Part shown: positions 33,945 through 45,290 of the stretch, one piece after another
How the letters are laid out: each line of letters starts with the position of its first letter
Numbering within the stretch: the stretch's first letter is position 1
From: Pegoplata infirma
Lineage: Eukaryota > Arthropoda > Insecta > Diptera > Anthomyiidae
Assembly (NCBI GenBank): GCA_963921195.1
Contig: OY992540.1
Span: 78,853,337 to 78,917,336 of the forward strand
DNA length: 64,000 nucleotides
Direction of reading: 5' to 3'
Made by a program: the position numbers and the translations under genes
The notes under the pieces: model-generated
The model's database searches: none
What the model saw: the letters and a program-made list of their open reading frames with translations, nothing else
What the model was told of the DNA's origin: nothing

Positions 33945-34770
33945 TGCACAGTGGTAAATTCCGGCCAAAACCCTATAACTTCTTTAATTTTTTATGTAAA
34001 CTTATAAAATGTTGTAGGTAGGTTAAGAATATAATAATAAACCAATTTCGCGAAAAAAAAATTTTTCCGCGGAATTTTTTTTTTCCGCGACAAATTTTTT
34101 TTTGTTCGCGAAAAAAATTTTTTTGAATGTGTTTTAAGATGTTTTGTCTTAATCGTCCGTATTTCATCCATCTTCTTTTTTAATGTGTTTTCCACAGCTC
34201 AAAAAGCTCTTTATTTTATATAAATGACCCAACTTTAAAAGGCTCTAACTGAAAGACTTGGTTAAACTTGGTACTGATGTTAATTAGTACTTACTTGGGA
34301 ACCCTTATACTAATTTGTGGTATAGCGACTTAAGAGCAATTTTGAGCAAAAAGTATTTTTTTGGGCTTTCCAAAGTTTGTATTTTTTATAAATTTTTTAT
34401 TTTTTTAGATTTATTTTCACCACCACTGCTTAAATTGATCCACGCACTTGAAATTACGGAAATGCATATGGCATGTAAAAATAATGCTAAGTTTTCAAAA
34501 TTTATCAATTTCAGGACAAATTTTTTTTTTTAAGTTTACAGCCTACTTGGATTTCAAAGTTGCAAATCACAACTTTTAAATTTAAAAAATAATAAATACA
34601 ATTACTCAACTTTGCTTCATTATAAAACCTAAACTAGTCAAGGGTTTGGCACAAAACTTTGTAATTGCATGTTTTGAAGTGTTAGCTCTCATTTGGCAAG
34701 AATTTGGAAAAAAAGAAAAAAAAAATTTTTTTTAGTTTTGGCCGGTTTTTACCTCTGTGCACTGGTAAAT
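33945..34770. repeat. Inverted repeat with GCACAGTGG / CTCTGTGCAC ends
   Basis: The left end ('ccactgcacagtggtaaattcc', then 'ggccaaaac') and the right end ('gttttggccggtttttacc', then 'tctgtgcactgg') are inverted with few mismatches over about 35 bp. The interior is AT-rich with no coding sequence. It is probably a degraded DNA transposon; no target duplication could be defined. Confidence 0.5.
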
Positions 34771-35195
34771 TTAATCTGATTGGCCTTAAATTTGTACCAC
34801 ATAATTTTTAGGCCTAGGAGAATAAAAATTTTATCGGACGTTCATAATTGGAAGAAAAACTTTTTTTATACAAAACTATGCAAGTCTAATGTATTATATT
34901 ATTACCTTTCTCCTTTAAATGTTTTTATAATTTTAAATTTTATTTAAATTAGTTTTAAAATTATACACTGCAACAACCAAAATCGGAATGGGATGAAACC
35001 AAAAGCAAATAAAAGTTGTCATTTTCCACAACAAACCCCTCAAAGCTTTTTTTAGTTCATTGCTAAATATTTAATAATAATTACTTGAAAGCTGCATAAG
35101 TCGCGTATACTTAATTTTTTAATTGCCTTTAAATAACAATCAGAATAATTAGAAATCATTTTTTTAATAATTTCGTTGTAGCGAAATCGACTCAA

Positions 35196-35272
35196 GGGTT
35201 TTCGTGGGAATCAAACCCACGACTCCCTGCTTAATAGGCTAGCACGATACAAACTAACTCACAGTAGCCCCC
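35196..35272 (-). pseudogene. tRNA-like segment with a good B box
   Basis: In complement, a T-arm with stem GTGGG/CCCAC and 7-base loop TTTGATT (B box GGTTTGATTCC) lies about 45 bases after a degenerate A box (TGAGTTAGTTTG). The acceptor ends do not pair, so a functional tRNA is unlikely. It may be a tRNA-derived SINE head or a tRNA pseudogene. Confidence 0.45.
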
Positions 35273-35564
35273 TTAATATGCACAATAAAATTGAAACATA
35301 AAGAGTCTACTATTTTTTTACTTTTGTAATCAAAGAAATTTAATCCCGAAAAATACCGGAATCCCGAAAAATCCTGGGATCCCGAAAAATCCCGTGATCC
35401 CGAAAAATCCCGGGATCCCGGGATTTCAATTTTCAAATCCCGAATCCCGGGATTTTAAAAAACCGATCCTCATTTTTTACCGGGCACCTACAATTTGATG
35501 ATTGGTATAACAATTTTTTTAATTGGAGGAATTTTAATCAAAAAATTCAAATTCTTTCTGTGTA

Positions 35565-35834
35565 CATTTTTTAACGTGAAAAAAAAATTAACAATTTTGA
35601 TTTGAAATAGATTATTTTGAGTAAAAAATTTTTTTGGTCATTTTTGTAAAAAAAAAGAAAAATTACTATTTTTTTTTGAGTGTAAAATTTTTTTCGAGTG
35701 TAAATTTTTTTTAGTGTAAAAATATTATTAAGTGACAAAAAATACTTTGTGAAGTAATCTTGTGGCTTACCAATGTTTTTAAAGCTTGCTTTTTTCAAAG
35801 CTCGGTTTTTTTAACACGTGAATTTAAGGTGAAA
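35565..35834. other. AT-rich spacer with 'gtgtaaaattttttt' repeats
   Basis: Short degenerate repeats of 'gagtgtaaaatttttttc' (35675-35735) occur. A similar set with 'cactcaaaatttttt' lies at 17815-17960, in complement. Nothing else is recognised. Confidence 0.4.
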
Positions 35835-36275
35835 CCAATCTGAAATTCACGGGTTTGCTAATAACTTTTGAACCACTGAACCGATTTGGCTAAAATTCAA
35901 TACGAACCAGACCAGAGGAACGACAAATATATATGCCAAGCTTCAGAGATTTTAGAGTTCGAAAGTTGGGGTCGTTTTTATCTGGTAAATTCGCGAAAAC
36001 CCCTAGCCGAAATTTTTAAAATGTTTTGTACCACCAGCAGCCGAATTAAAGTATTTGTATTTCTAGGTTATGTTGAATGTACTAAAATTTTCGTTCACAA
36101 CTTTTGCACCGATATCGCTTAATCAGCTCGATCGCCATAAGATCGTCGTAAAATCGATCGAGGATCACGATTTTATTCTGTTCGGTATCGTAATTTCCAC
36201 AGACGGACGGACATAGCTAATGTCTAAGAATCGATCACTGACTTATAATATATGGGGTCCTATATCGATATTTCG
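35835..36275 (-). repeat. Mini-me-like element, type C, minus orientation, degenerate
   Basis: Contains the complement of the type C order: 'aacttttgaaccactgaacc', 'attaaagtatttgtatttctaggtt', 'cagacggacggacat', 'taatatatggggtcc' and 'cgatatttcgat'. The outer ends are eroded. Confidence 0.55.
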
Positions 36276-36289
36276 ATATTTTTAAAAAC

Positions 36290-36758
36290 TGAGAACGTTT
36301 CTATTGAAACAATATGAGTATTTGCCTACAGGAAATATCTGAGAAGGAAAGAGAAAAAAATTACCAAGAATCTCAAAATTTTGCTATTGGAAAAATGTTT
36401 TGGAATCTTAAAATTTCTTTAAAAGTAAAAAAATCTCGGAGTCCTTAAATCTTTCTGCAGTAAAATCTGAAAATTTTTCTGTTAGAAAAATATGAATATT
36501 TTCTTAAAAAAAAATTGAGAATTTTTCTGTATAAAGAAATGTTTTTAAATTAGAGATTTTTTCTAAATGATATATTACTCAGAATCTGAGTTTTTGTATA
36601 GGATAAATATCTCCGAATCTGAGACTTTTTCTATAGGAAACACATCTTAGAATCTGAGACCTTTTCTATACGAAAAATGTATCAGAATCTGATATTTTTT
36701 CTATAAGAAAAATGTGTCAGAATCTGTGTAAATAAAATGTCACAGAATCTGAGATTTT
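36290..36758. repeat. Degenerate 'cagaatctgagac' minisatellite, left part
   Basis: Several clear units ('cagaatctgagactttttctatagg') occur at 36590-36750. The array is interrupted by a type B mini-me insertion and resumes at 38267. Confidence 0.65.
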
Positions 36759-38266
36759 TATACCCTACACCACTCTGTGGTACAGGGTATAATGAGTTTG
36801 TGCTGATGTTTGTAACTACCCGAAATATTGGTATACCGATCGACTCAGAATTACTTTTTGAGTCGATTTAGCGATGTCCGTCCGTCCGTCTGTCCGTCTC
36901 GGTTTAAGCACGATACAGGTCGCAATTTTCAATCAATTGACTTGAAATTTGAAACTTAAGCATCTTTTGGCCCAAGGACGAAGCCAATTGAAATTGGAGA
37001 AAATCGGTTTATGTTAAGACCTAGCCGCCATACAAACGCCCCCTTTGGATTCGGATTAAATGACTCTAATAACCGTATTATAACAGATATAGCTTTGAAA
37101 TTCAGCATGTAATCAAATTTTGTATGCAAAAATCACCATTCCAAATTTCCAAATTTCAAATCGGGTTAGTCCTTCTGGTAGTCCCCATACAAACTACCTT
37201 CCCGATATTCACATAATTCCCTCAAAATTCATAAAAATGGAAATATTTGATAAAAATTTTATTTTTAGGTGTTAAACGCACAGAAAGAATTAAAAACGAA
37301 AGTCAATCAACAAAAACGCGGATTCAATTAATTTTTTAATTGAAACTCCTCCGATAAAGAAAATTGTTATATCAATCATCAAATTGTAGGTGATTAATTG
37401 ATTTTTATTTCAATTAATCATTTTTTCGATTTTGATCAAAAATTTGATTGGTTTTTTATTTAAAGTCAATTAAAATAATTATAGATTTAACAAATGAATT
37501 ATACGCTTATGGAAAAATTATGAAGAAGTTATTTTTTTTTGCTTTCCAATATGTTGCCGACAATAAAAAAAAGTTAAACCGCAATAAAGAGTATATTTTT
37601 GAACTAATGTATTCAAATAAATTGAAGCGAAAAAAAATCTGGTATGTTGAAAATTTGTAATTCGACAGTTAAAGAAAATAACAAAAATTCAATGAAAACA
37701 TTGATTGACTTATTTAAATTTTGTTGATCAATAAATTTAATTGAAAATTTTTAGCCAATAATTTTTTGTGTGCGTGTACTTGAGTAACCTAATCAAATCG
37801 GAATATAATTGGACCATTTTTGGACTTGGTCCAAAAATCACCATTCCAAATTTCAAAATTTCAAATCGAGTTAGTCCTTCTGGTAGTCCCCATACAAACT
37901 ACCTTCCCGATATTCACATAATTCCCTCAAAATTCATAAAAATGGAAATATTTGATAAAAATTTTATTTTTAGGTGTTAAACGTGTACTTGAGTAACCTA
38001 ATCAAATCGGAATATAATTGGACCATTTTTGGACTTGGTCCCTCATATAAAAATTTCGACCGATATTTAGTTAAATTGGTCTATTGACAAAAAGAATAAA
38101 GCAATTCCACTAAAATTTGATCTGTGTGTGTTTTCTACACTAAATAAAGATCTCACAAAAGACAGATACAATCGGTCCATGTTTGGACTTGGGGCCCATT
38201 TTCCGGAATACACTGGTGTAGGGTATCATATGGTCGGTCTTGACCGACTATAACTTTCTTGTTTTT
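36759..38266 (+). repeat. Mini-me-like element, type B, with internal tandem duplication and a nested MITE
   Basis: Head tataccctacaccactctgt, GTCC block (36876-36898) and tail 'ggtcggtcttgaccgact' are present. A segment of about 210 bp, excluding the MITE, is duplicated: 'atcaccattcc..ttaaacgtgtacttg..' occurs at about 37130-37278 + 37773-37832 and again at about 37834-38040. Only the first copy carries the MITE at 37279-37772. Confidence 0.7.
37279..37772. mobile_element. MITE of the CACAGAAA..TGTG family, 494 bp
   Basis: The left end CACAGAAAGAATT and the right end AATTTTTTGTGTG match the family ends. The flanks are CG on both sides (37277-37278 and 37773-37774). The undisturbed duplicate at about 37976-37984 reads aaacgtgta, so a CG dinucleotide was duplicated instead of the usual TA. 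The interior is non-coding. Confidence 0.65.
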
Positions 38267-38895
38267 TATTGGAAAAATATTTTGGGATCTAAAACTTTTT
38301 TATAAGAAAAATGTCGCAGAAGACTAAGATTTTTCTATATAGGAAAAATATTTCAGAATCTGAGGAAATGCAGGAAAAAGCCTAGAAATTTTCGATAGAA
38401 AAAACTGTTCAAATCTAAGTCTTTTATTATAGGAAAAATTTATTTGAATCTCAGACTTTTTCAACAAAAAAAATTCTAAAAACCTGAGTCTGTTTCTATA
38501 CAAAAAAAAAATTAGAAAATTTTTCAAGATCTAAGAAATGTTTAAGAATCTAGGAAATGACCTCTCTTCTCAAGCGGCGAGTTTAAAAAGTTATTGATAC
38601 GAATTTTCGACACAATGTACCATTAACTCGAAACTCACGTTTTTTGAGTTATGACACTAGCAAGTAAATGAGCGATATCATCTTTATGAAACATATATTA
38701 AAACTGTTATTTTTCTATTGTAAAATTGTTTCAGAATCTAGAATTTTACTATCAGAAAAATGCTTAAGAGCCTGACACCTTTTCTTGAGGAGACATTTTT
38801 CAAAATTTCCGAAATTTTCTTAAATTCTAAAACCTTTTCTATGGGAATAAATTTTTTAAATTTGGAAACTTTCGTATAAAATAAAATCACAATAG
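38267..38895. repeat. Degenerate minisatellite (right part) with an inserted fragment
   Basis: 'Cagaatctgag' units continue at 38270-38560 and 38700-38880. Between them, 38575-38690 contains 'cgttttttgagttatgacactagcaagtaaatgagcg', a half copy of the inverted repeat at 43975-44240. Confidence 0.5.
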
Positions 38896-39052
38896 AGGTA
38901 TTCAGAGTCTTGTTGCCACCCCTGGCAATGTAGCAAAAGAGTACTTCTTTCAAAAAATACATGTATTTTGAAAAGTAATTTTGAAAAGTGCTCTTTTACC
39001 ACCAGTGCCAGGGCTGGCAAGCAAGACTCTGAATACCACTAATGGAAACTGA
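38896..39052. mobile_element. Short MITE with GTATTCAGAGTCTTG ends
   Basis: The left arm GGTATTCAGAGTCTTG.TTGCCA and the right arm TGGCAAGCAAGACTCTGAATAC are inverted, with 'gccacccctggcaa' / 'gccagggctggca' just inside. Extending outward gives TAG(A)GG / CC(A)CTA ends like hAT elements, but I see no 8-bp duplication. It is about 157 bp and non-coding. Confidence 0.6.
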
Positions 39053-40272
39053 AGTTGGATATTTTAAAAGACTATATCATTTTAAATTCAAATAAGATCA
39101 AAAGAAATATAAAAAGGCTATTTTAGGTATAAACTCACTTCAAACTCATTTATACATAAATTTATTAAACTTTGTAAAATTTATTTTAGCATTCTATTTG
39201 AACTTTTCAATTTTGTAAATTAAGTTTTTAACAGCTTTCAATATTTAAAAATTCAAAAAAATTTTTAAAATGTTAAAAATAGTTTCTTTTAAAAAAATGT
39301 ATTTTTGTAAAATTTGTATATATCAATTCGAAGTCTATTGCAAAACTTATAAAAATATGAGAAATGAAAAAAACTGACAGTTAATAAAAAATATTGTTGG
39401 TTTAGCTGTCAAAATTAAGGTTATTTCTCTTATATTTTTTTCTTAAAAATGTTGCAAAAACTTTTTTAATTATGTAAAAAATTTCTAAAATTTTATAAAA
39501 TTTATTTTTAAAATTTTTTTTTGTAAAATTTGTGTTAAAAGTTTCTTGTTTCCCCCTTACTCTTAATTATGAAACTACCATAACCTATCTTTGTTTATTG
39601 TTATTATTCGTTTTTAATTTTATTCTAAATTAACTAATTTAAATCTTTAACTATAATAATTATTATTTTTTACCATGTATCGAATACATTTCAAAATCAT
39701 CATGTTTATTATGCCAACATTTGTGTATATTCAATATATCATACCTATATTATTACATTTTGAATTTAATAATTTTTCTTCATCAAATTTAATTAATTAA
39801 TCATTATATTTAATCAAATAATTTAATCGATAATAATTCGTAATTCTGAATTATTTTGTCTTAAAGAAGAAAAACAAAAATATGCAAAACAAAAATGCAA
39901 GATCATAATTGTATGATTATATTAATAATATTATTAATTAAACAAAACAAATAACAATAAAATAAAACGAAAACAAATAAAATTTTTAAAAACTCATGTA
40001 ACCACATAAAAAATAAATAATTGTTTTATTTAAAAATTGTTTAGTGGGTAAAAGCACATCTTTAAAGAGAGAACATTATAAAAGCTTTAAGAATTTTTCA
40101 AAGGAAGTCACCTTCACCCTCACGATAAATATAAAAAAAATGTATTTATTACACAGTGCATCAAGCAAATTTGGAATGGGATGACACCAAAAGCAAATGT
40201 AAGTCTACATTTTCCATAACAAAAGTTCAGTGCTAAATTTTTTTACACGCATTTGAAATTGGTGAACTTTAA
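39053..40272. other. AT-rich intergenic stretch
   Basis: Homopolymer-rich A/T sequence without recognisable genes. The segment at about 40150-40272 ('gcaaatttggaatgggatgacaccaaaagc') resembles 34975-35075 and is the target repeat into which the following Helitron inserted. Confidence 0.45.
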
Positions 40273-42026
40273 TCTATACTTCTATACTTCTATACTAATA
40301 TTATAAAGAGGTAATGTTTGTATGTTTTTTTGTTTGTTTGTTTGTTTGTTTGTTTGTAGAAAGTAATCTCCGGAACTACTCATCCGATTTCAAAAAAGTT
40401 TTCAGCAATATTTAGAGTATTCCTCCCGGACGGACATAGGCTAGGTTTCATTGACCACGCCCACTTCTACGCCCACTTTTTGCAAAAAAACGTAAAATTT
40501 AAAAATCTCTAAAACTACTAAATCGATTTCAAACATTTTTTTACTAATACATACTTGGAAGGGTCCTTCATGATGGACATATGCTGGGTTTCATCGACCA
40601 CGCCCACTTCTACGCCCACTTTTGTCAAAAAAATTAAAATTTTAATATCTTTGAAACTACTCATCCGATTTAAAAAATGCTTTTACCAATATTTAGAGTG
40701 CTCCTACAGGGTGGACATAGTCTAGGGTTCATTGACCACGCCCACTTCAACGCCCACTTTTGGCAAAAAACTTAAAATTTAAATATCTATGAGACTACTT
40801 ATCCGATTTCAAAAATGTTTTCACCAATATTTAGCGTGTTACTTCAGGGTGAACATAGGCTAGGATTCATCGACCACGCCCACTTCTTCGCCCACTTTTT
40901 GGCCAAAAAAATTAAAATTTAAATCTCCAAAAATACTCATCCGATTTATATAATTTTTTCACCAATGGTATGGTTCTTCAGAGTGGAAATATGGTGGGTT
41001 TCATTGACCACCCCCATTTCTACGCCTACTTTTGTAAAAAAAATTGTCTCCAATATTTAGAATGGTTCATCGGCAAAAATTTTAAAATATACGAAACTTT
41101 TCATGATGTTTTTAAAATGATTTCACCGATATTTAGAATTCTCCTTCAGGGTGAGTTAGGGTAGGTTTCATTGACCGCACCCATTTTAAAGAAAACTATG
41201 GGTCAAAAGACTTCAAATTTAAAAACCTCCGAGACTACTCATTCGATTTCAAAACATTCTGAAAAGTTTCTTTTTTGGAAATTCCGATTTTAATGGAGCA
41301 AATAGGTACAAAGTAATGAACTTTGTAACCTTTTCTATCTCCTGAAAAATTGGTCATAAAAACTTGAAATGTGGAATCCTCTAGCCCAAAAATCATTCTG
41401 AAAAAGTACCTTTTGGAAATTTAGATTTTAATGAGGTAATAAGTGTAAATTATTGTACTGTGGAACTTTTACTATCCCCTGAAATCCTCCAGAAGAATTA
41501 ACAATGAAGAAAAAGACGTATTTTTAAATTAAAGTTTTAAAGGGTTAAAAAAATAAACAATTGGTTAAGTTAGGGTAATGTGGTACTTTTTATATCAATT
41601 GAGATAACGACCCTAAATTATTTTTTTTTTAGCACATGTTATACAGAAAGGAATGAAGCCTACATGGAACGAAATGAATTGGAAGTCAATGAATTGAAAT
41701 GAATAGAATAGGGGACGAAATGGAATAAAACGGGGAACGAAATGGAATGATACGGGGAATGAAATGATTTCAATTATAACGATATAAGGGCTCGAAAATT
41801 TTCAAGAAATTTTTTTGGCCGGAACGAACACGATTGCGGGCTAAATGGGTCTGTTTGAATTTTATTGTTTGTTCTAAATAGTTTTTATGACAGACTTCAA
41901 CGATAAAAATTTAATAAAATAAAGATTCTGCAGGGGACAATTTTAGAAATGGGGACTTTAATCCTGATCCTTCTTTAATACCGTATTTATTATTACCGGT
42001 GACAAAGTTCCGGACGGGCCTGCTAG
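40273..42026 (+). mobile_element. Non-autonomous Helitron
   Basis: The 5' end is TCTATACT.. after an A, leading into 'ctatactaatattataaagagg' and a (GTTT)n run, the start typical of insect Helitrons. The 3' end is CTAG followed by T (42023-42027), preceded by a CCGG..CCGG stem (about 41996-42013). There is no target duplication, as expected. The interior has about six ~140-bp tandem units with 'ctactcatccgatttc', 'tgaccacgcccacttc' and 'acgcccactttt' (40374-41240). No Rep/helicase is encoded. A homologous 3' end is at 19203-19453. Confidence 0.75.
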
Positions 42027-42248
42027 TTATAATTATAATTGCTTAAAAGCTGTATAAGTGGCGTATGCATAATTTTGTAATTGTATTTAAATAACAATCA
42101 TACGCTATGGTGCACAGTGGTTTATTTTTAATAATTTGGCTATTCAGTAAGTAAGTACTGGACCGATTGCAGCGAAATTCATACCGTTTATAGCGAACGC
42201 AATTTCGAGCTTATGTTTTGGACATATTTAGTATACAAGTTTGCTTTT

Positions 42249-43950
42249 TATACCCTACACCACTCTGTGGTACAGGGTATAATGAGTTTGTGCTGATGTT
42301 TTTAACTACTCGAAATATTGGTCCTAGACCTAACTTCAAGTATACCGATCGACTCAGAATTACTTTTTGAGTCGATTTAGCGATGTCCTTCCGTTCGTCC
42401 GTCTTTCCATCTATCGGTTTAAGCACGATACAGGTCGCAATTTCCAATCAATTGACTTGAAATTTGAAAGTTAAGCTTCTTTTGGCCCAAGGACGAAGCC
42501 TATTGAAATTGGAAAAAATCGGTCCATGTTAAGACCTAGCCCCCATACAAACGCTCCTTTGAACTTCGCTTAAATGCCTTTAATAACCGTATTATAACAG
42601 ATATCGTTTTGAAATTTAACAGGTAATACAACTTTTTATGCACAAACCACCATACCAAATTTCAAAGGAATCGGTTTAGTCCTTCTGGTAGTCCCCATAC
42701 AAACCACCCTTCCGATATTCACATAATTTCCTCAAAATTCATAAAAATGAAAATATTTGATTAAAGTTTAATTTGTAGGTGTTAAACTTGTACTTGGTAA
42801 CCTAATCAAATCGGAATACGTTTGGACCATTTTTGGACTTAGTTCCCCATATAAAAATTTCGTACGACAGTACGTGACAGTTTTTTGACCAAATGTATCT
42901 GACACCTAATCTTTTTGTACAATTGTCCGCTGCATCCGAATATGAAGTCAGAATGGTCAAAAGTAGAACAGTTTTCGAGATATTCGAAAATAAGCGTTTT
43001 TTTTGTTTTTAAAAAAGATGATGTACTTAAATGCAAATATCTTCAAAGCTATTCGTCGATTTATGTATTTCTTTTTTTTTTAATGAAAGATAATAAAATT
43101 ACTAAAATAACCATGGGTCGCTTGTGAAGATTAGTTAAGAAATGGCAGAGTTACAGTGGACAAAAGTTCAAACTTCATGAAAAATTTGATGATTTTTTGC
43201 AATTTTGCTCTTTTCAAGTTATTGTTCTTAAACCAAACAATTAAAAATTATAATGTTTTATTACATAGGACATTATTTTATTTCAATACGAACATTTTGC
43301 GCCCAACAAGACCCAGATTGGTGCAAAAATGACAAAGCTACAGAAGATTTAGTGAATTAATCCACCTTTCATTACTAACATTTAGCTTTGTATATTTACT
43401 TGTGTTTTTAAAAAAAAAAATCGAAAAGTGGGATAATTCAATTAATCTACTGTAACTTTGTCATTTTTGCACCGATCTGGATCCTATTGGGCACAAAATG
43501 TTCGTATTGAAATAAACTAACGTTTTAAGTGATAAAATTTAAAAAAAAATTTATTGTTTGGTTTTAAAAAAATAAGTTGAAAAGAGCAAATAACGGTAAT
43601 TTTCTCGATTTTCTCGTAAATATCTCGAAAACTGTTCTACTTTTGACCATTCTGACTTCATATTCGGATTCAGCGTTCGGATTTACATAATGATTAGGTG
43701 TCAGATTCATTTGGTCACGACTTTGTTGAAAATTTGTGACACAGTGTATTTAGTTAAATCGGTCTATTGGCCAAAAAATAAACCAATTCCACTAAAATTT
43801 TATCTGTGTGTGTTTTCTACACTAAATAAAGATCTAACAAAAGATAGGTCGAATCAGTCCATGTTTGGACTTAGGGCGCATTTTCCGGAAAACACAGGTG
43901 TAGGGTATCATATGGTCGGTCTTAACCGACTGTAACTTTCTTACTTGTTT
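42249..43950 (+). repeat. Mini-me-like element, type B, carrying a long inverted repeat
   Basis: Head tataccctacaccactctgt, GTCC block (42384-42404, mutated) and tail 'ggtgtagggtatcatatgg..ggtcttaaccgactg' are present. Its body is broken at about 42862, just after 'aaaaatttcg', and resumes at about 43748 with 'tatttagttaaatcgg', by the inverted repeat described separately. Confidence 0.7.
42863..43747. mobile_element. Foldback element inserted in a mini-me copy, about 880 bp
   Basis: The left arm includes 'ttgaccaaatg..ctgacacctaat' and 'gaatatgaagtcagaatggtcaaaagtagaac'. The right arm contains their complements at 43630-43730. The centre is near 43380-43420. The ends ('cagtacgtgacag' and 'tgtgacacagtg') are only partly inverted, and TA follows the right end. 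It is probably a mariner-type or hAT-type non-autonomous element; its target duplication is not resolved. Confidence 0.6.
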
Positions 43951-43974
43951 TTATATGGAAATTAGGACATATCG

Positions 43975-44240
43975 CTCATTTACTTGTATAGTGTCATAAC
44001 TCAAAATATGTCTTTTTTGGGTAAACAATACAGAATTATTTGTTATATCCTGCTTTATATCAAAAATTCGTATTAATATCTTTCGAACTCACCGTTAGAG
44101 AAGAGAACACGCCATTATAACATTTTCTACTCACGGGCCTTTTGCAACGTAAACCAAGTTTCAATTGTAAACTTTAAACAGGTTTTCTGTAAAATCAAAC
44201 ATTTTGAGTTATGACACTATAGAAGTAAATGAGCGAATGT
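43975..44240. repeat. Palindromic element with GCTCATTTACTTGTATAGTG arms
   Basis: The left arm (43977-44010: cgctcatttacttgtatagtg, then tcataactcaaaa) and the right arm (44203-44236) are inverted almost perfectly over about 40 bp. A half copy is found at 38630-38680. It is likely a MITE. Confidence 0.55.
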
Positions 44241-44319
44241 ATTAAGTTTTTATTTTTTTTTTTTAGATTTTCACGTGAAAACTGAGCAACTTACCTTTAG
44301 CATCGAAACTTTCTATAAA

Positions 44320-44870
44320 GTAGAGATGGACACAGAGCAGATTATTGCTTGATTCACGCGTGAGTGTGACTGAACTCAATTTTACTCATGTAATTATGAG
44401 TGAGTGTGGGTGGAAAAAAATTGTGTGCGTGAGTGTGCGTGAGTAGACTTTTTTGGGTAAGTTTGAGTGATTTATTTTCTCTTCAAATGTACTTTAGTCA
44501 CGAAAAAAGCAAAAAAAAATTGTAAAATTTGGCTAAAATTTAAATTTTTATCCCAAAAATACTAAAATTTGGCTTAACTCTAAATTTTGCTAAAAACGTT
44601 GTTAGATTTTTTAAATTTTAATTTTTAAATTTTTTGGTAAAAAAATAAGAGTATCGTGAGTGTGAGTCAACGTGATTGTGAGTGTTGTCTTAAATTTACT
44701 CACGTGATTGTGAGTAGAAAAAATATGCTCGCGATTGTGCGTAATTGGAAAATTACTGTCGTGAGCGAGTGTGAGTCAAAAGTCACTAACGCGATTGTAC
44801 TTTCCAAGTCTCAAGTTTTCGGTACTATTTTTAAGGGATATGTGTATAAAAAGTACCAAAAGTACACTTT
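44320..44870. repeat. 'gtgagtgtg' low-complexity region
   Basis: Degenerate repeats of 'gtgagtgtgagtga' and 'cacgcgattgtgagt' fill 44355-44470 and 44655-44800. The left border 'tagagatggac' resembles an hAT end, but no matching right end is visible. An open frame through it is a by-product of the repeat. Confidence 0.5.
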
Positions 44871-44871
44871 T

Positions 44872-45290
44872 TATACCCTCCACTCTAGTGATAGAGGGTA
44901 TATGAAGCATTCCACACCAAGTCCAGCGAAAAAAAACATGTGTACTGTAAACTTCTGAATATGTTGTATGGATAGCCCTATATGGAACTTGGAAATTTTT
45001 TTTTTTTCAAAAACTGGACTTAGGAGGCGTGGTCAAACATTGGAAAAATGGTAAAATTTGTGGCGAGTTGCCTTGATTAAATATTTATCACATTAAAACG
45101 GAATGCACCACAATCTCAAAAATGTACATTCTTATAGAGTTTTGTATGGGCTATCGATTTAATTTTTTTTTTGAAAATTTTTAGAACCCGTTCTGAAATT
45201 TTCCATTTTTAAAAAAGTCAATTTATCAAAAATCTGGCCACTTTTTTTTAATTTTTTTTTTAAGTTTAGATGTTTGTCCATCCACACAAA
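44872..45290 (+). repeat. Mini-me-related element, type D
   Basis: The head is tataccctccactctagtga with mirrored 'gatagagggtata' and then 'gaagcattccacacc'. It lacks the GTCY block. Its 'tagtgatagaggg' hairpin is the empty counterpart of the PIF-like insertion site at 49434-50029. Confidence 0.5.

Larger units (their letters stand above)
33574..35470. repeat. Composite insertion with 'cccgaaatcccggg' ends
   Basis: Both ends carry multiple 'aatcccgaaa' / 'atcccggga' motifs (33588-33665 and 35342-35455) in inverted arrangement, like the repeated subterminal motifs of the hAT MITEs in this window. I could not find a clean target duplication, so superfamily assignment is open. It contains the inverted repeat at 33945-34770 and two tRNA-like segments. 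Confidence 0.45.
33414..35562. mobile_element. TA-flanked MITE split by later insertions
   Basis: The left part (33414 to about 33573, CACACAAAAAATATTGGC..) and the right part (about 35485-35562, ending ..TTCTTTCTGTG) together match, in complement, the MITE at 37279-37772. TA flanks are at 33412-33413 and 35563-35564. The 1.9 kb between them is foreign: a 'cccgggat'-rich element with tRNA-like pieces and a long inverted repeat. Confidence 0.6.

Noticed and set aside
35196..35272. Functional tRNA gene
   Set aside because: The T-arm is good, but the acceptor stem does not pair and the A box is degenerate.
42211..42447. 78-codon minus-strand frame
   Set aside because: It spans the head and GTCY block of a type B mini-me; a similar frame at 9912-10304 arises from the corresponding copy.
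44656..44958. 100-codon frame through the 'gtgagtgtg' region
   Set aside because: It follows a simple repeat and runs into a mini-me-type head; no protein-like composition.
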